NCBI RefSeq assembly: GCF_003967355.1
Contig: NZ_BIFH01000032.1
Coordinates: 14,632 to 78,631 of the forward strand
Length of the DNA: 64,000 nt
DNA from: Embleya hyalina
Lineage (GTDB): Bacteria; Actinomycetota; Actinomycetes; Streptomycetales; Streptomycetaceae
Direction of reading: 5' to 3'
The notes below the pieces were generated by a model, which saw only the letters and a list, made by a program, of their open reading frames with translations, did not search any database and was not told the DNA's origin. The position numbers were made by a program, and so were the translations under genes. This document shows positions 27,516 to 35,627 of this stretch, in pieces (positions within the stretch are counted from its first letter, which is position 1; each line of letters begins with the position of its first letter).

Positions 27516-27962
27516 TCACGCGATCGGCGGCCAGTCCCAGTGCGGGACTTCGCGCAGCGGGTGCAGTTCGTCGTCGGTCTCGGCGTGCGAGTTCTGCTTG
27601 GCCACGTGGGTGCCGAACTCCACGTGCGAGCGCAGCGCCTCCCGAAACGGTTCGTCGGGGGGCAGTTCGGCTCTGTCGGTCGCGGCGAGATAGAGCTCGA
27701 CGAAGCGTCGGCGCTGTTCCTCGGAGATCTTCAGGCCGCGATGGACCTCGATCAGATGGGTGAAGCCGCCCATGGTCCGGGTGAAGTCGTCCGGTCCGCC
27801 GAAGGTTTCGGCGGTGAAGGCGGTCAGATGGTCCACGTGCTCCGGGCGTCCCGCGCCGAACAGGGGCTGCAGGAGCGGGTCGGCCAGGACGTCGCCGTAG
27901 AAGATGTCGATGAACCGGCGCAGGCCCTCGTGTCCGCCCGCGTGCTCGAAAAGCGTCTCCAT
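27516..27962 (-). CDS. truncated haemoglobin, group II-like
   Basis: 148 residues. The 2-on-2 globin pattern is visible: RFIDIFYGDVLADPLLQPLF (helix B with Tyr), an ETFGG turn, and the proximal His in LIEVHRGLKIS. A haem protein that binds O2 or NO in the cytoplasm is expected. GAGG stands 5 bp before ATG. The last 25 residues (Trp/His/Pro-rich) go beyond the usual globin end. It is flanked by hairpins and short gaps and is not overlapped by polysaccharide genes, so its position inside the cluster may be accidental. Confidence 0.88.
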   Translation of the reverse strand: METLFEHAGGHEGLRRFIDIFYGDVLADPLLQPLFGAGRPEHVDHLTAFTAETFGGPDDFTRTMGGFTHLIEVHRGLKISEEQRRRFVELYLAATDRAELPPDEPFREALRSHVEFGTHVAKQNSHAETDDELHPLREVPHWDWPPIA

Positions 27963-28027
27963 ACCGCCTCATCCCAGACCGGGACGAAGCGGCTGTCAAC
28001 GGCCGGCGACCGGCCGTCACCGAACCG

Positions 28028-29107
28028 CTATCCGCGCAGTTCCGCCAGAATGTGCGCGGCTACCGTCGGCCACGTCATCGTCGCCCGCAGTTCCTCGCCG
28101 CGGACCGCCGCACGTTTACGGAACGAGGGGTAGTCGGCGCTCAGTTGGCGCAGCGCGACGACCAAGGCGTCCTCGTCGCCCGGCGGTACGGTCAGGCCCG
28201 CGTCGCCGATGATCCAGGGCTGGTTGCCGACGGTCGACGCGACGCACGGCAGCCCCCGGATCAGGCCCTCGATCAGGGCTATCCCGAACGCCTCCATGTG
28301 CGTGGGGATGACCACCGCGTCGGCGGCGGCGTACGCGGCGCCCATCGCGGTGTGCGGCACCCGGCCCAGCGCGGTCACCCCGGCCGGCAACTCTCCCGCC
28401 GGACCGCTGCCGACCAGCGTCAGCCGATGGCGCGGGTCGCGGGCGTGAAGCCGGGCGAAGGCGGCGAGCAGGAGCGGGCCGCCCTTGAGCTCCCACTGGG
28501 TGCCCACGAACAGCAGCCGGGGCGGATCCGCGCCGCCCGGCCCGGGATCGGCCTCCGGCGCGGGCTCGGCGTTGGTCCCGGAGCCGACCACGTGCACCCG
28601 ATCGGCGGCCAGGCCGTAGTCGCGCACCAGCACGTCGGCCGTGCTGGGCCCCATCACGAACACCCGGTGCGCGCCCAGCAACAACCGCCGCTCCCGGGCC
28701 AACCACCCGTCCGAGTACCGGGATCGGTGCACGCCGCCGACGGCCGCGCCCTCCAGGCCGACCCGGTCGGTGTACACGCCGTAGCGCACGCCCGGCGGCG
28801 GGGTCAGGGCGGGCAGCGTCTGCACGATCAGTACCTGCCGCCCGGGGTCGAGCAGTCCGCGCGAGCGCACCCGGCGGTCCAGCGCCGCCGTCCAGGCGCC
28901 GGTCTTGGTCCACGGCGTCCCGGGACCGGCCAGCCGCGCCTCGTGCACCGCCCGCAGCCGGGCGGCGGCCAGACCCGGCGCGCGGGCCAGCGGCATCAGG
29001 TCGTGCGCGGCCACCTCCGTGCGCTCGGCGAGCGCCCGGCACAACGCCGGCACCGACCCGGAGAAGGCCCCGACGTGCAGCAGGGTCAGCCCCGCCGGCC
29101 GGGTCAT
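28028..29107 (-). CDS. GT4 family glycosyltransferase
   Basis: 359 residues. The second Rossmann domain is clear: RLLFVGTQWELKGGPLLLAAF, ADAVVIPTHMEAFGIALIEGLIRGLPCVAS, with the EX7E motif at E-A-F-G-I-A-L-I-E. The first domain is short and less conserved. The start ATG overlaps the stop of the upstream GT gene (ATGA at 29104-29107), so the two are coupled in the export operon. The sugar and acceptor cannot be told from sequence. Confidence 0.87.
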   Translation of the reverse strand: MTRPAGLTLLHVGAFSGSVPALCRALAERTEVAAHDLMPLARAPGLAAARLRAVHEARLAGPGTPWTKTGAWTAALDRRVRSRGLLDPGRQVLIVQTLPALTPPPGVRYGVYTDRVGLEGAAVGGVHRSRYSDGWLARERRLLLGAHRVFVMGPSTADVLVRDYGLAADRVHVVGSGTNAEPAPEADPGPGGADPPRLLFVGTQWELKGGPLLLAAFARLHARDPRHRLTLVGSGPAGELPAGVTALGRVPHTAMGAAYAAADAVVIPTHMEAFGIALIEGLIRGLPCVASTVGNQPWIIGDAGLTVPPGDEDALVVALRQLSADYPSFRKRAAVRGEELRATMTWPTVAAHILAELRG

Positions 29108-30366
29108 TGGGCCGAGGCTCCGCGCCCGCCCCGGGTGCGCCGGCGCAGTGCCTGACCGCGCTGCCCGGCCTTGAAGCCGACCAGGCGTCCGCCGACACGC
29201 ACCGCCTCACCGACCCGGCCGCGGGCGGGCGGGTGGTCGGCACGGGCCTGTTCGTACCAGTCGACGAGTCGCAGCGCCTGGCTGTCCAGCGCGAAGCGCT
29301 CCCGGACCAGGTCGAGCGACCAGGCGCCGATGCGCTCGCGCTCGGCTTCGTCGCCCAGCAGCGCGGTCAACTGACCGACCAGCGGGTCCTGTTCGACGGG
29401 CATTCGGCCCGTGCCCAGGCCGTAGAAGCCGAGCCCGTCGAACCCGTCGATCGTCTCGGGTGTCACCGGCTCGCTGAAGCCCTGCTCGCCGACCACCACG
29501 GTGGGTTTGCCGAAGGCCATCCCGCGCAGCGCCGAACTGCCCATCCCGACCACCACGTCGGCCAGCGCGTACGCCGGTCGCGGGTCGGCCATCTCGCCCG
29601 TCAGGACGATCGCGCGCCGGCCCAGTTCGGCGTTCGCCGCCGCGGCCCGGGCCTGGAGTTCGCTCTCGATCGAGCCGCCGCCGACCAGCACCAGCCGCAA
29701 CCCGGGCAGTTCCGGGGACAGCCGGGCCACCGCGTCGACGGTGCGTTCCAGGTGTTCCTGCTTGAGGTGGCGGGCCAGCCGCGAGACCAGCACCACGGTG
29801 GGCGCGGGCTTGAGCAGCCCGTGTTCGGCGGCGAAGGCGTCCACGTCCACCTCGGCGTCGGCCCCGTCCGCGACCGGGTGGTCGATCGCGGTGTCCACCG
29901 GCGGTTCGAGGAGGTGCACGCGCGCACCCTCCAGGCCGCGCACCTCGCCGGTCTCCTCGTACAGGTCGCCGTAGCCGAGGGTGAGCGGCACGCCGGTGCG
30001 CGGGAAGTACGGCGGCAGGCTGCCCATCGACATGATCGTGCCCAGCACGGGCGTGCCGCGCGGCACGAACGCGCCCAGGAACGCCTCGACCAGCGGCCAG
30101 TATTCGTAGGTGTGCACGACGTCGATCCGATGCCGACGCACCGCCGCCGCGATGGCGCGCGAGACGGCGGGCGAGGGACGTACGTGCGCCCGCTCGGGCA
30201 GCGCGAGCAGCGGCAGACCCGCGGCGGCGACCCTTTGTCGCAGCGGGCCCTGACGGCCCATCACCCACACCTCGTGGCCGAGGTCGCGCACCGCGCGGGC
30301 CAGGTCCACCGCGTTGATCGAGCTGCCGCCCAGTTGCATGTCGTGCGGACACACCAGGATGCGCAC
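29104..30366 (-). CDS. GT-B glycosyltransferase
   Basis: 420 residues starting at GTG 30366 with GGAGGGG ahead. The N-terminal MRILVCPHDMQLGGSSINAVDL is the donor-loop signature, DVVHTYEYWPLVEAFLG follows, and VVLVSRLARHLKQEHLERTVDAV opens the second domain. The usual EX7E motif is altered (MGSSALRGMAFGKPTVV), so the acid residue is missing at the first position. The C-terminal 40 residues are very basic and could help membrane contact. It lies 6 bp after the ABC ATPase gene. Confidence 0.82.
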   Translation of the reverse strand: MRILVCPHDMQLGGSSINAVDLARAVRDLGHEVWVMGRQGPLRQRVAAAGLPLLALPERAHVRPSPAVSRAIAAAVRRHRIDVVHTYEYWPLVEAFLGAFVPRGTPVLGTIMSMGSLPPYFPRTGVPLTLGYGDLYEETGEVRGLEGARVHLLEPPVDTAIDHPVADGADAEVDVDAFAAEHGLLKPAPTVVLVSRLARHLKQEHLERTVDAVARLSPELPGLRLVLVGGGSIESELQARAAAANAELGRRAIVLTGEMADPRPAYALADVVVGMGSSALRGMAFGKPTVVVGEQGFSEPVTPETIDGFDGLGFYGLGTGRMPVEQDPLVGQLTALLGDEAERERIGAWSLDLVRERFALDSQALRLVDWYEQARADHPPARGRVGEAVRVGGRLVGFKAGQRGQALRRRTRGGRGASAQ

Positions 30367-30372
30367 GGTCGT

Positions 30373-31596
30373 TCACCCCTCCCAGGTGTGGTCGACGTAG
30401 ACCGGCGCGGCGAGCACGACCGCGCGCGGCGGGGTGTCGAGTTCGGGACCGGCCACGTCGAACTGTTTGGCCGGATGCCAGGCGGTCAGCGGGTGTCCGT
30501 CGCCGTCGTAGACGCCGATCCACAGCGCGTAGCGCCCCCGGGGCAGCGGCAGTCGGTCCAGGGTGCACTTGACCCGGGTGCCCGACGGGCCGAACCGCAC
30601 GTCGCGGCGGGTGGTGAAGACCGGGCTCGCGGTGCCCTCGGTGACGCCGATGTGCACGGTGGCCGAGCCGCGGAAGTCGCCGACGAAGTCGGCCTCGACG
30701 ACCATCGACCGGTTGGTCGTGGCTCCGGCGGTGTCCACCCCGCGCACGTCGACGTAGGTGGTGCGGATCGCCTCGTCGGTGCGGGTGCGCGCCTCCGTCT
30801 CCTCCTCGACGCTGTCCCGATATCCGCGCAGCGCCTGCCGGATCGGGCCGTCGGTGCGGATCTCGCCCTGCTCCAGCCAGATGCCGCGCGTGCAGATCGA
30901 CTCGACCGACGCCAGGTCGTGCGAGACCAGGACCAGCGTGGTGCCCTGTTCGAGCACCACCCGCATGCGGTCCAGGCACTTTTGCTGGAACAGCGCGTCG
31001 CCGACGGCCAGTACCTCGTCGACGAGCAGCACGTCGGGCTCCAGGAACGCGGCGACCGCGAAGCCCAGGCGCATCTGCATGCCGGAGCTGTACCACTTGA
31101 CCTGCCGGTCGATCGCCGTGCCCAGTTCGGCGAAGTCGACGATGTCGTCGAAGCGTTTGGCCACCTCGGCCCGTTTGAGGCCGAGCAACGAGCCGTACAG
31201 GAAGGCGTTCTCACGTCCGGTCAGGTCCGGGTGGATGCCCGCGCGCACCTCGATCAGCGCGCCGACCCGGCCACGCACCTGGAGGCGGCCGGCGTACGGG
31301 TACATCACGCCGGTGAGCATCTTGAGCAGCGTCGACTTGCCCGACCCGTTGGAGCCGATCAGGCCGACCGCCTCGCCGGGGTCGATGTGGATGTGGATGT
31401 CGCGCAACGCCCAGCGCCAGTCGGCCTGATCGCGGCCGGACAACTTGCGCGCGATGCGGCCCAGGTTGTCCCGGAGCAACATGCGTTGGCTGTCCGCGCG
31501 AAAGCGTTTCCACAGGTGCTCGGCCTGGATCGTGCCCGGCGCGAGGGTGCCCGGCTTGGCCGGCGCGAGCGTGGTCGACGTGCGGTCAGGCGACAT
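30373..31596 (-). CDS. polysaccharide ABC exporter ATPase with C-terminal substrate domain (Wzt type)
   Basis: 407 residues. Residues 40-260 are the ABC core: Walker A GSNGSGKST, signature YSSGMQMRLGF, Walker B VLLVDEVLAVGD and the VSHD switch. Residues 275-407 are a beta-rich domain like the carbohydrate-binding part of Wzt. With the permease it should export an undecaprenyl-linked glycan across the membrane. The start overlaps the permease stop by 11 bp. The C-terminal domain suggests that a terminal modification on the chain is read before export. Confidence 0.92.
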   Translation of the reverse strand: MSPDRTSTTLAPAKPGTLAPGTIQAEHLWKRFRADSQRMLLRDNLGRIARKLSGRDQADWRWALRDIHIHIDPGEAVGLIGSNGSGKSTLLKMLTGVMYPYAGRLQVRGRVGALIEVRAGIHPDLTGRENAFLYGSLLGLKRAEVAKRFDDIVDFAELGTAIDRQVKWYSSGMQMRLGFAVAAFLEPDVLLVDEVLAVGDALFQQKCLDRMRVVLEQGTTLVLVSHDLASVESICTRGIWLEQGEIRTDGPIRQALRGYRDSVEEETEARTRTDEAIRTTYVDVRGVDTAGATTNRSMVVEADFVGDFRGSATVHIGVTEGTASPVFTTRRDVRFGPSGTRVKCTLDRLPLPRGRYALWIGVYDGDGHPLTAWHPAKQFDVAGPELDTPPRAVVLAAPVYVDHTWEG

Positions 31597-32746
31597 CGGC
31601 GATCCCCGCCTCGAGCTTCTTGAAGATCTTGTACCCGACGATCAGCAGCACGGTCGCCGACGCACCGGCGGCGCCGGTGAGTTCCCAGTCGGGTTGTTGT
31701 CCGTACAGGATCGAGCGCCGGTAGCCGTCGATCACCGCGGCGAGCGGATTGCTGATCACGTAGGGCAGCAGCCAGTCCTTGGTGATCTGGTCCATGCCGT
31801 AGGCGACCGGGGTGGCGAACATGCCCATCTGCATGAGCAGCGGCAACACGTGTCGGATGTCGCGGAAGTAGACCACCGCCGCGGACAGCACGAGCACCAC
31901 GCCGAGGGTGACCTCGAATTGGATGAGCAGCAGGATCGGCAGCGCCCACATGGTCGCGGCGGGCGGGGTGGTGTAGGCCGCGAACAGCACCACCAGCACG
32001 CTCGACGCGATCAGCATGTCGACGGTGGCCACGATCACGGTGGCGAACGGGAAGACCTCGCGCGGGCAGTAGACCTTGTTCAGCAGCGGTCCGTTGGACA
32101 CCAGCGAGGACGAGCCCTGGGTGACCGAGGACATGAAGAACGTCCACGGGAGCAGGCCCAGGTAGCTGAACAGCGGGTAGGGCACGTCGTATTTGTGCGC
32201 GGTCTCGCTGAGGTTGCCCACCCGCTGGAAGACGATGGTGAACACCAGCATCAGCAGGACGGGCGTGATGATCGCCCAGGCGAAGCCGAGAACGGCTTGT
32301 TTGTAGCGGGCCTTGAGGTCGCGCTCGGCCAGCGTGCGGACGAGTTCGCGCGAGTGCCACAACTCCCGGATGCCGCGGAACAGGCTGGTGCGGCGCTTGA
32401 AGCGCAGTTCCGGCGGCGGTCCCTTGACCTCCGGGTCGGGCGCCTGGGCGGCGGCGATGCGGCCCGTGCCGCTGCCGACGCCGGCCGCGGGCGCGGCGTG
32501 TCGTCCGGTACCGGTGCGACTGTCGATGGTCGGCGTGGTCGCTCCCCCGTGGCCCGCGAGGGGCGCTCCGTTGACGTGTGTTCGGTGATCGGCGGGTTCG
32601 TCGACGCTGCCACCGGGCCGGGCGTGCCGGCTCGCCCGGCCGAGATCGCCGATTCTGCTCACGCCGTCGCCGGGCATGCCGACGGCACCCCCCACATACT
32701 CCCCCACGGACTCCCCCTCCCTGGTTCGACAACAACCTTGGCACAT
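31586..32746 (-). CDS. polysaccharide ABC exporter permease (Wzm/TagG type)
   Basis: Up to 386 residues. The ABC-2 domain (about 120-386) has an amphipathic ELVRTLAERDLKARYKQAVLGFAWAIITP entry and six membrane helices, ending in FKKLEAGIADVA. The first 110 residues are a cytoplasmic low-complexity leader. The start is uncertain: ATG 32746 has GGGGAG at 5 bp, but GTG or ATG codons near 32710-32677 also have G-rich boxes. It pairs with the ATPase just downstream. Confidence 0.9.
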   Translation of the reverse strand: MCQGCCRTREGESVGEYVGGAVGMPGDGVSRIGDLGRASRHARPGGSVDEPADHRTHVNGAPLAGHGGATTPTIDSRTGTGRHAAPAAGVGSGTGRIAAAQAPDPEVKGPPPELRFKRRTSLFRGIRELWHSRELVRTLAERDLKARYKQAVLGFAWAIITPVLLMLVFTIVFQRVGNLSETAHKYDVPYPLFSYLGLLPWTFFMSSVTQGSSSLVSNGPLLNKVYCPREVFPFATVIVATVDMLIASSVLVVLFAAYTTPPAATMWALPILLLIQFEVTLGVVLVLSAAVVYFRDIRHVLPLLMQMGMFATPVAYGMDQITKDWLLPYVISNPLAAVIDGYRRSILYGQQPDWELTGAAGASATVLLIVGYKIFKKLEAGIADVA

Positions 32747-32860
32747 GCGATCTCCCCACGAGTCGCATTCGGCCGTACGGGAATCGGGGCTCGCGCCCCG
32801 TCCCGAGTCCTGCGTTCGACGCCGAGGCGTCGTCCCGATCCTTCCCTCGACGCCGCGGTG

Positions 32861-34159
32861 TCAGCGCGTGTGTTCGTCGAGCAACGCGGTCCACGCGTCC
32901 ACCACGGTCTCCATCGCGTGTCGTTCCAGGCAATGGGCCCTGGCCGCACGCCCCATCGCTTCCCGGTCGGCCAGCACCCGGCGGATCGCGGCGACCAGAG
33001 GGGCCGGATCCCCGGCGCCGGGGCCCACCTCGGCGAGCGCCCCGGTGACCCCGTCCACCACCACGTCGCGGACGAACCCGACGTCGGTCGCGGCGGCCGG
33101 GATCGCGGTCATGCCCGCCTCGACCAGGACTCCCGGCACGCCCTCGCTGGTGCTGGAGAGCACCAGCACGTCGCCGGCGCGGTACACCGGGCCCAGGTCG
33201 GCGAGGTTGCCGGTGAAGGTGACCCGCCCCGGGGCACGCCGCGCGGCCAGCGCCTCCAGGGCCGCGCGCTCGGGGCCCTCACCGGCCACGAGCAGGTGGT
33301 AGTCCGGGAGTTCGGTGGGCCCCGACGTCGGGGTTTCGGCGCGCTCCGACGTCGGAGGCTCGGCGCGCTCCGTGGTCGTGAGTTCGGCGCGGTCCGAAGT
33401 CGGGGGTGCGACGGGCTCCGAAGTCGGGGGCTCGGTGGGCTCCGAAGTCCGGGGCTCGGCGGGCTCCGAAGTCACCTCGGGAGGCTTCGCTGCCACCTCG
33501 ACGCGCTCCGAAGCCGCCTCCACGAGCCGTGCGAAGGCCTCGATGGCCAGCGCGACCCGCTTCTCCACGGCCAGCGCACCGACCACGACGAGCACCGTCG
33601 CACCCGTCGGCAGCCCCAACTCGGCGCGTGCCTTGGACCGATCGGTCGAGTCGGGTGGCCGGAACCGCTCCGGACGCCGCCCGTTGGGGATCGCCCGTAC
33701 CCGCCCGGGCGCCAACCGGTAGGTCTGCAGCAGGATTTCCCGACCCGTCGGCGACACCGAGGCGATCGCCGCCGCCCGGCGCAGCAGCAGCCCCACCCGC
33801 GCCCGGCGCAGCGAGTCGCGCGCCCAGTGCCGGGGATCGCCGATGTTGACGTAGACGAACGGCGTGCCGGTGCCCGCGAGGGCGATCCCGCACGCGTCCA
33901 GCGTGGTCGAGCCGTGCGCGATCACCACGCCCGCGCCCGCCGCCCGCCGACGAAGTTCGCGCAGCGTGCTCGGGTGCAGTCGCCCCGGCCCGAGCACGGG
34001 GAAGTCCATCTCCCCGGTGCCGGACAGCGCGACGACCGCTGATGATCGCCCTCGTTCGCGCAGCGCCGCGTCCAGATCGTGCGCGAACGCCTGTGAACCC
34101 CGTCGTCGGGGGTCGGTCACGACGTGCAGGACCCCACGCCGACCCGTCGTTGTCCCCAT
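32861..34159 (-). CDS. GT4 family glycosyltransferase with a 24-bp minisatellite insert
   Basis: 432 residues. The GT-B fold is complete (GVLHVVTD, VVIAHGSTT, PNGRRPERF, STSEGVPGVLVEAGM for EX7E), but residues 230-285 are seven copies of an octapeptide like TSEPAEPP between a helix and the strand DYHLLVAGEGPE of the second domain. Such an insert is not part of the family fold and is probably a surface loop. The ATG at 34159 has no clear ribosome binding site; the frame runs upstream to 34387 without a better start. It is divergent from another GT gene and shares a short control region with it. Confidence 0.85.
   Translation of the reverse strand: MGTTTGRRGVLHVVTDPRRRGSQAFAHDLDAALRERGRSSAVVALSGTGEMDFPVLGPGRLHPSTLRELRRRAAGAGVVIAHGSTTLDACGIALAGTGTPFVYVNIGDPRHWARDSLRRARVGLLLRRAAAIASVSPTGREILLQTYRLAPGRVRAIPNGRRPERFRPPDSTDRSKARAELGLPTGATVLVVVGALAVEKRVALAIEAFARLVEAASERVEVAAKPPEVTSEPAEPRTSEPTEPPTSEPVAPPTSDRAELTTTERAEPPTSERAETPTSGPTELPDYHLLVAGEGPERAALEALAARRAPGRVTFTGNLADLGPVYRAGDVLVLSSTSEGVPGVLVEAGMTAIPAAATDVGFVRDVVVDGVTGALAEVGPGAGDPAPLVAAIRRVLADREAMGRAARAHCLERHAMETVVDAWTALLDEHTR
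33305..33472. repeat. coding minisatellite, seven 24-bp units
   Basis: Units of 24 bp of the type CTCCGAAGTCGGGGGCTCGG recur seven times and keep the frame of the glycosyltransferase gene on the minus strand. The middle units are nearly identical and the outer ones more diverged, as expected for slippage-driven expansion. Confidence 0.85.
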
Positions 34160-34162
34160 GGG

Positions 34163-34177
34163 GTGACAGGTTGTCAC
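34163..34177. promoter_or_regulatory. perfect inverted repeat between divergent GT genes
   Basis: GTGACAGGTTGTCAC has perfect 6-base arms and a 3-base centre. It lies 4 bp from the minus-strand start at 34159 and 113 bp before the plus-strand start. A near copy occurs at 35452-35466. Confidence 0.5.
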
Positions 34178-34289
34178 GAATCCCGCCCCGCCGGGGGCGT
34201 ATCGATGACATGCTCGGCGGTGCGGGGTGGGGGCGTCCCGTGACCGACGGCCGCGTCGGGAGAGCGCGGGGGATGGCAGGGGTGAGGCA

Positions 34290-35480
34290 GTGCACGTGCT
34301 GCAGGTGATCGACAGCGTGGATCGGGTCGGCGGCGCCGAACGCGCGGCCGTGGCGATGGCTCCGGGACTGATCCGGCGCGGCGTCACCCTGGATGTCGCG
34401 TATCTCCTGGATCTGGACGGTTTTCAACCGGAGTTGGTCGAGGCGGGCGCATCGCTGTTCGGGGTGCATCGCGGCTCGCGGGTCGGTTCGGTGCGCGGAT
34501 TGGCGCGGGTGATCCGTGATCGCCGGCCCGATCTGGTGCACACGACCCTGTACGAGGCGGACATCGCCGGGCGAATCGCCGCACTGGCGACCGGTGTTCC
34601 GGTGGTGTCGAGCCTGGTCAACACCTCCTACGGGGCGGAGATGCGGACCCAGCCCGGCATTCGGCCGTGGAAACTGCGCGCGGCACAGGGTCTGGACGCG
34701 GCCAGCGGGCAGGGGGTGCGCCGGTTCCACGCGCTGACCGAGCACGTGGCCGACGTGATGTCGCGCCGATTGCGCGTGCGCCGCTCGCGGATCGAGGTGG
34801 TGCCGCGCGGACGCGATCCCGAGGCGCTGGCCGCCGCGCGCGAGCGACGGGCGCACACCCGAGCCGAGTTGGGCCTGGGCGCCGACGTCCCGGTGCTGGT
34901 CACCGCGGCCCGGCAGGAATACCAGAAGGGACTGGACGTGCTGCTCGCGGCGTTCGCGTCGGTGCGCCGTGAGGTGCCGGACGCGGTGCTGCTGCTGGCC
35001 GGTCCGCCCGGTGGGCAGACCGAGTCGTTGCGAAGGACGGCGGCCGGCCTGGCCGGGGATTCCCCGGACGGCGCGGAACCCGTACGGTTCCTGGGATACC
35101 GCGACGACGTGCCCGATCTGATGGGCGCGGCCGATGTGTTCGTGCTGCCCTCGCGCTGGGAGGGTTTGGGCAGCGTGCTGATCGAGGCGATGGGGGTGGG
35201 GACGCCGATCGTCACCAGCGACCTGCCCCCGGTGCGCGAGATCACCGGGGCGGGCGACTGCGCGGCCCTGGTGCCGCCGGATTCGCCCGAGGCGCTGGCG
35301 ACGGCGCTGGTCTCGGCCCTGACGGAGCGGGAGAAGACCGCGATGCGCGCGGATGCGGCGTATCGACGTTTCGGCGAGGAGTACACGATCGACAGCGTTT
35401 GCGACCGGATGGTCGCGTTCTACACCCGGGCACTCGGCCCCGGAGCGGGCCGTGACGGGTTGTCAGGTCCGGTGCGGTGA
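34290..35480 (+). CDS. GT4 family glycosyltransferase
   Basis: 396 residues from GTG 34290. VHVLQVIDSVDRVGGAERAAV is the donor loop, PDLVHTTLYEADI and SLVNTSYG follow, and the second domain shows VLVTAARQEYQKGLDVLLAAF with the EX7E region SRWEGLGSVLIEAM. The frame is open from 34227, but the earlier ATG adds only Arg/Gly-rich residues. It ends 147 bp before the Wzz-like gene. It probably builds the same repeat unit. Confidence 0.88.
   Translation: MHVLQVIDSVDRVGGAERAAVAMAPGLIRRGVTLDVAYLLDLDGFQPELVEAGASLFGVHRGSRVGSVRGLARVIRDRRPDLVHTTLYEADIAGRIAALATGVPVVSSLVNTSYGAEMRTQPGIRPWKLRAAQGLDAASGQGVRRFHALTEHVADVMSRRLRVRRSRIEVVPRGRDPEALAAARERRAHTRAELGLGADVPVLVTAARQEYQKGLDVLLAAFASVRREVPDAVLLLAGPPGGQTESLRRTAAGLAGDSPDGAEPVRFLGYRDDVPDLMGAADVFVLPSRWEGLGSVLIEAMGVGTPIVTSDLPPVREITGAGDCAALVPPDSPEALATALVSALTEREKTAMRADAAYRRFGEEYTIDSVCDRMVAFYTRALGPGAGRDGLSGPVR
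35452..35466. promoter_or_regulatory. second copy of the GTGACRGGTTGTCA motif
   Basis: GTGACGGGTTGTCAG matches the inverted repeat at 34163 in 13 of 15 positions. It overlaps the last codons of the GT gene and lies 162 bp before the Wzz-like start. A TACGTT at 35568-35573 could be the -10 for that gene. Confidence 0.4.
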
Positions 35481-35627
35481 CGGCCGTGCGAACACGGCAG
35501 GTCGGATCTCGACGGAATCTCCACACTTCCGGCACAGTCGAGGGGTCGTTCGGCACCCCGCGTGCTCTACGTTTGGCCTGCCCCGCGGTCCCATCGCGCG
35601 GTGGCACCTCGAACCGGAGGGGGACCG

